64,000 nt of DNA from Arcicella rosea (lineage in GTDB: Bacteria; Bacteroidota; Bacteroidia; Cytophagales; Spirosomataceae), in the NCBI RefSeq assembly GCF_014204325.1, contig NZ_JACHKT010000011.1, positions 1-64,000 on the forward strand. Direction: 5' to 3'. Position 1 is the first letter of the stretch; the number at the start of each line of letters is the position of its first letter. Shown here one piece after another: positions 61,353 to 64,000 of the stretch. The notes under the pieces are model-generated. The model was given only the letters and a program-made list of their open reading frames with translations, was not told where the DNA came from and did not search any database. The translations under genes were made by a program, and so were the position numbers.

Positions 61353-61724
61353 ATGAAAACTAAAATACTATTTGTTGAAGACGACGTTGTTTTGAGGAAC
61401 AATTACGTTGAAATTCTAGAATTATTTGATTTTACCGTCATTCCTGCGGAAGATGGCGTTGAAGCAATGGAAATACTTCAACATCATGACTTCGATGTAA
61501 TTGTTTCTGATATAAGAATGCCCCGCATGAACGGTTTAGTTTTTCTGAAAAATGTCCGTGCTGATGTAAAATTAGTTAATACTCCATTCATTTTACTTTC
61601 TGCTCATGCCGAAAATACCGACTATGAAAATGGCATTAAAAGTGGTGCTAACGAGTACCTCACCAAACCAATCAGAGGTAAAGACCTTGTAAACGCTATT
61701 CAAAACGTAATAGCTGTAGTGTAA
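61353..61724 (+). CDS. Response regulator receiver protein
   Basis: Single-domain CheY-like protein of 123 aa from the ATG at 61353 (the longer frame starts at a TTG at 61335). All receiver residues are present: acidic cluster E9-D10-D11, phospho-acceptor D53 (VSDIRMPRMNG), S82 (LLSAHA), and K104 (LTKP). It has no output domain, so it signals by protein contact or hands the phosphate on. It lies 69 bp ahead of a PAS/GAF sensor protein gene, its likely partner. Confidence 0.93.
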   Translation: MKTKILFVEDDVVLRNNYVEILELFDFTVIPAEDGVEAMEILQHHDFDVIVSDIRMPRMNGLVFLKNVRADVKLVNTPFILLSAHAENTDYENGIKSGANEYLTKPIRGKDLVNAIQNVIAVV

Positions 61725-61793
61725 TAATTTATTTAGGGTTAAAAAATCTATGTTATCATGCCTTCTAAATGATAAAATAATCACTAATAACCA

Positions 61794-64000
61794 ATGGAAG
61801 ATAGTCGAATTCCTTCAAATGAAATCCTTCGTTTAGCAGCCTTGAAGGAATTGAATATACTAGATACTCCTGCCGAACAAGATTTTGAAGATATTGTTAC
61901 ACTCGCTATTCAGATAAGTGGAGCTTCCATCGCTATAATTAGCCTGATGGATTCGAACAGACAGTGGTTCAAAGCTAAAATTGGTACAGATTTATGTGAA
62001 ATATCAAGAAAAGACTCCTTCTGTGAACACATGATTCAAAACGATTCTTTTCTAATCGTTGAAGATACTACAGCAGATGAGCGTTTTAAAAATAATAAAT
62101 TCGTTACTGGTTCACCCAATGTTCTTTTTTACCTTGGTGTGCCCATCAAAAACCAACAAGGTTATATTTTAGGCTCTTTATGTATTCTTCATTCAAAAAA
62201 ATTAGCGTTAAATCATCAACAAATCAAGAGTTTAGAGATACTGGCTCGCCAAGCTGCATCGCTTTTTAATAAAAAGTCTGAATTAATTTATTCCGAAAAA
62301 ATACTTTCAACGTATGTTAATAATACCTTAGATTCCATCATTTTATTAGACAAGGATAAGAAAATCATTGATTCAAATAAAGTATTTCAAGAAAGAGCTA
62401 AAAAACTACTCAATAAAGAATATCGCAAAGGCGAAAGTATTTTTGAATACTCACATCCATCTATCCATCCTCTTATTGAAAAATATTTTGCAATAGCAAT
62501 CCTTGGAGAAGAAGTAGAAACTGAACTTTTCATCCCCTTTCAAACCGCTCAAAATTGGTACAAAGTATTATTTATTCCTTCTAAAAGCTTGTCCGATGAA
62601 GTAGTCGGTGTTGTAATTACACTAACTAACATAACCAAGCAAAAAAAATACGAAAAACAGTTACAAGCACTGAATGAGGAGCTTAACTTTCATTACACCA
62701 ATTCGCCTTTGGCGGTGATAAAATGGGATAGTGATTTAATCATAAAAAGCTGGTCGGGACAAGCTGAAGTAATTTTCGGCTGGGAAGCATCAGAGATTGT
62801 AGAAAAATCATTTAATGAAATCAATTTGATTCATGAAAGTGATTTAGAGCATGTAAAGGTTTACGCCGATGAAATGCTCAGTGGAACGATTAGCAGATTA
62901 ACATCCAAGAATAAAAATATTACAAAATCAGGTGAAGTCATTTATTGTAATTGGCACAATTCAATTTTGATGGACGAAAATGGGAAAGTTATTTCTATTA
63001 TATCCTTGGTTGAAAACGTTACCGATGTTATCAACATCACGAAAGCCTTGGAAATAAAAACCAATAATTATGAAGCCCTCATTAACAGTACTGATGATAT
63101 AATTTGGAGTATCGACACGGATTATCTATTAATGACAGCCAATAATGCTTTTATTCAAAATTTATTGGCTGATTCAGGAGAGTTATATCGTATTGGCGAT
63201 TCTGTCTTTAAGGAGAGCATACCTGAAGCTATTTCGATTTTCTGGAAAGAAATTTATGATAGAATATTTCTTGGGAAAAGTTTTGCTACAAACTTTTCTG
63301 TTCCGAATTCCAATCCTAATGTACCCGATAAGAGCTTTGAAATAAAAGCAAATCCAATTTTCAAAAACAATGTTGTTGTAGCTGCGGCTTTGTCTTTGAG
63401 TGATGTTTCTGAAAAAAGAATAGCCGAACAAAAACTTTCGGAATCTGAAGCAAACCTTCAAGCTATTTTTGAAACAACCGACACTGGTTATATCCTTATC
63501 AATAAAAGTTTAGAAGTATTATCATTCAATAAAATCGCTAATGATATTTCTTCCCAAAACTTTTTTAATGTTGGTAAAGTACCTACAAATGGTACTCCAA
63601 TATTAGATTACTTCCCAATTGAAAGAAGACCCATTCTTCAAAAAATGATGCAAGAAGTACTAAATGGGAAAAGGCTGGAATATGAAATTTCATTTCTACA
63701 ACCCAATAATACTACCAATTGGTATTTTGTAAGATTATATCCAATTCTCAGCAAAAAAGACCAAAATTATGGCTTAGTAATGGCTTTATCAGACATTACA
63801 GAGCGTAAACTAGCCAATGAACAGCTAAAACAAAGTGAAATGATGTTTAGTGATTTGGCAAAAAACTCTCCAGGTATTGTTTTCCAATTTTGTGTTGAAC
63901 CCGACGGCTCTTCTTATTTTTCTTACATCAGCGATAAAGGAAAGAAAACTTTCGGTTTTCAGGTAAATGATAAAAATTGGCAGCAAAATGGTAGAATTAA
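61794..64000 (+). CDS. GAF and multi-PAS sensor protein, truncated by window end
   Basis: Open frame from ATG 61794 to the right edge (735 codons so far). Residues about 1-165 are a GAF domain (EILRLAALKELNILDTPAEQ, then EDIVTLAI, RKDSFCEHMI, LGVPIKN, LGSLCIL). At least four PAS-type units follow, at about 180-290, 300-420, 425-545 and 550-670, and another begins near 685; short coiled linkers such as ITERKLANEQLKQSE join them. This is the N-terminal part of a large sensor histidine kinase or related signal protein, but the kinase domain would lie beyond the window. Probably cotranscribed with the preceding receiver gene. Confidence 0.85.
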   Translation, partial: MEDSRIPSNEILRLAALKELNILDTPAEQDFEDIVTLAIQISGASIAIISLMDSNRQWFKAKIGTDLCEISRKDSFCEHMIQNDSFLIVEDTTADERFKNNKFVTGSPNVLFYLGVPIKNQQGYILGSLCILHSKKLALNHQQIKSLEILARQAASLFNKKSELIYSEKILSTYVNNTLDSIILLDKDKKIIDSNKVFQERAKKLLNKEYRKGESIFEYSHPSIHPLIEKYFAIAILGEEVETELFIPFQTAQNWYKVLFIPSKSLSDEVVGVVITLTNITKQKKYEKQLQALNEELNFHYTNSPLAVIKWDSDLIIKSWSGQAEVIFGWEASEIVEKSFNEINLIHESDLEHVKVYADEMLSGTISRLTSKNKNITKSGEVIYCNWHNSILMDENGKVISIISLVENVTDVINITKALEIKTNNYEALINSTDDIIWSIDTDYLLMTANNAFIQNLLADSGELYRIGDSVFKESIPEAISIFWKEIYDRIFLGKSFATNFSVPNSNPNVPDKSFEIKANPIFKNNVVVAAALSLSDVSEKRIAEQKLSESEANLQAIFETTDTGYILINKSLEVLSFNKIANDISSQNFFNVGKVPTNGTPILDYFPIERRPILQKMMQEVLNGKRLEYEISFLQPNNTTNWYFVRLYPILSKKDQNYGLVMALSDITERKLANEQLKQSEMMFSDLAKNSPGIVFQFCVEPDGSSYFSYISDKGKKTFGFQVNDKNWQQNGRI

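Overview
The window is AT-rich chromosomal DNA from a member of the Bacteroidota, most likely the order Cytophagales (Emticicia/Flectobacillus/Arcicella-like; the genus is an inference). Supporting signs are Bacteroidota-type promoters (TTG/TTTG, a 19-22 nt spacer, then TAnnTTTG) in front of tRNA-Leu, rplS and proS, a type IX secretion C-terminal domain protein, typical family markers (DUF2911, BT_3928-like DoxX, 7TM-AraC regulators, Tat-exported sugar isomerase with GMC oxidoreductase) and UUA/AAA/GAA-rich codon use.

Layout. 1-8.1 kb: Nudix hydrolase, DUF2911 protein, an accessory CoiA-like nuclease with a long coiled coil bracketed by inverted repeats, a lipoprotein 5'-nucleotidase, and a sodium:solute symporter preceded by an unannotated 41-aa membrane protein. 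8.1-12.6 kb: tRNA-Leu(UAG) and the tig-clpP-clpX proteostasis cluster with a small Xre regulator. 12.6-16.4 kb: four uncharacterised membrane or coiled-coil proteins. 16.7-19.2 kb: a GNAT acetyltransferase and a type II restriction-modification pair with a YhdJ-like methylase. 19.3-20.4 kb: an uncharacterised gene followed by a 42-bp-period tandem array. 20.4-26.3 kb: housekeeping genes (PH-domain protein, DUF1599, DoxX, shikimate kinase, proB, aat). 26.6-34.3 kb: an arginine cluster (GNAT, argG, argC, argD) behind what looks like an arginine attenuation leader, and interrupted by accessory genes. 34.4-35.4 kb: a paralogue of the 19.3-kb gene, again followed by a 42-bp-period array. 36-52.9 kb: a PpiD/SurA-like foldase, SDR, MlaE permease, folP, amidohydrolase, two tandem 7TM-AraC regulators, proS, a low-complexity lipoprotein, an OmpP1/FadL-like porin, rplS and fbaA. 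53-64 kb: a frameshifted small gene, a sugar isomerase with a GMC oxidoreductase, a T9SS cargo protein, a CBM9-like and a GHL10-like protein, a response regulator, and the start of a GAF/multi-PAS sensor protein that runs off the right edge.

Most unusual material. (1) Two paralogous genes of unknown function (19259-19996 and 34387-35127) are each followed directly by a degenerate tandem array with exactly the same 42-bp period, built from two alternating 21-bp half-units. The heads of the half-units match between the arrays while the tails differ. This gene-plus-array unit is the best candidate here for an undescribed system. (2) The arginine cluster is preceded by a short reading frame ending in FRRSFFRRV, with mutually exclusive RNA pairings over and after the Arg codons. 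(3) Several families of short word-like intergenic repeats recur across the window.
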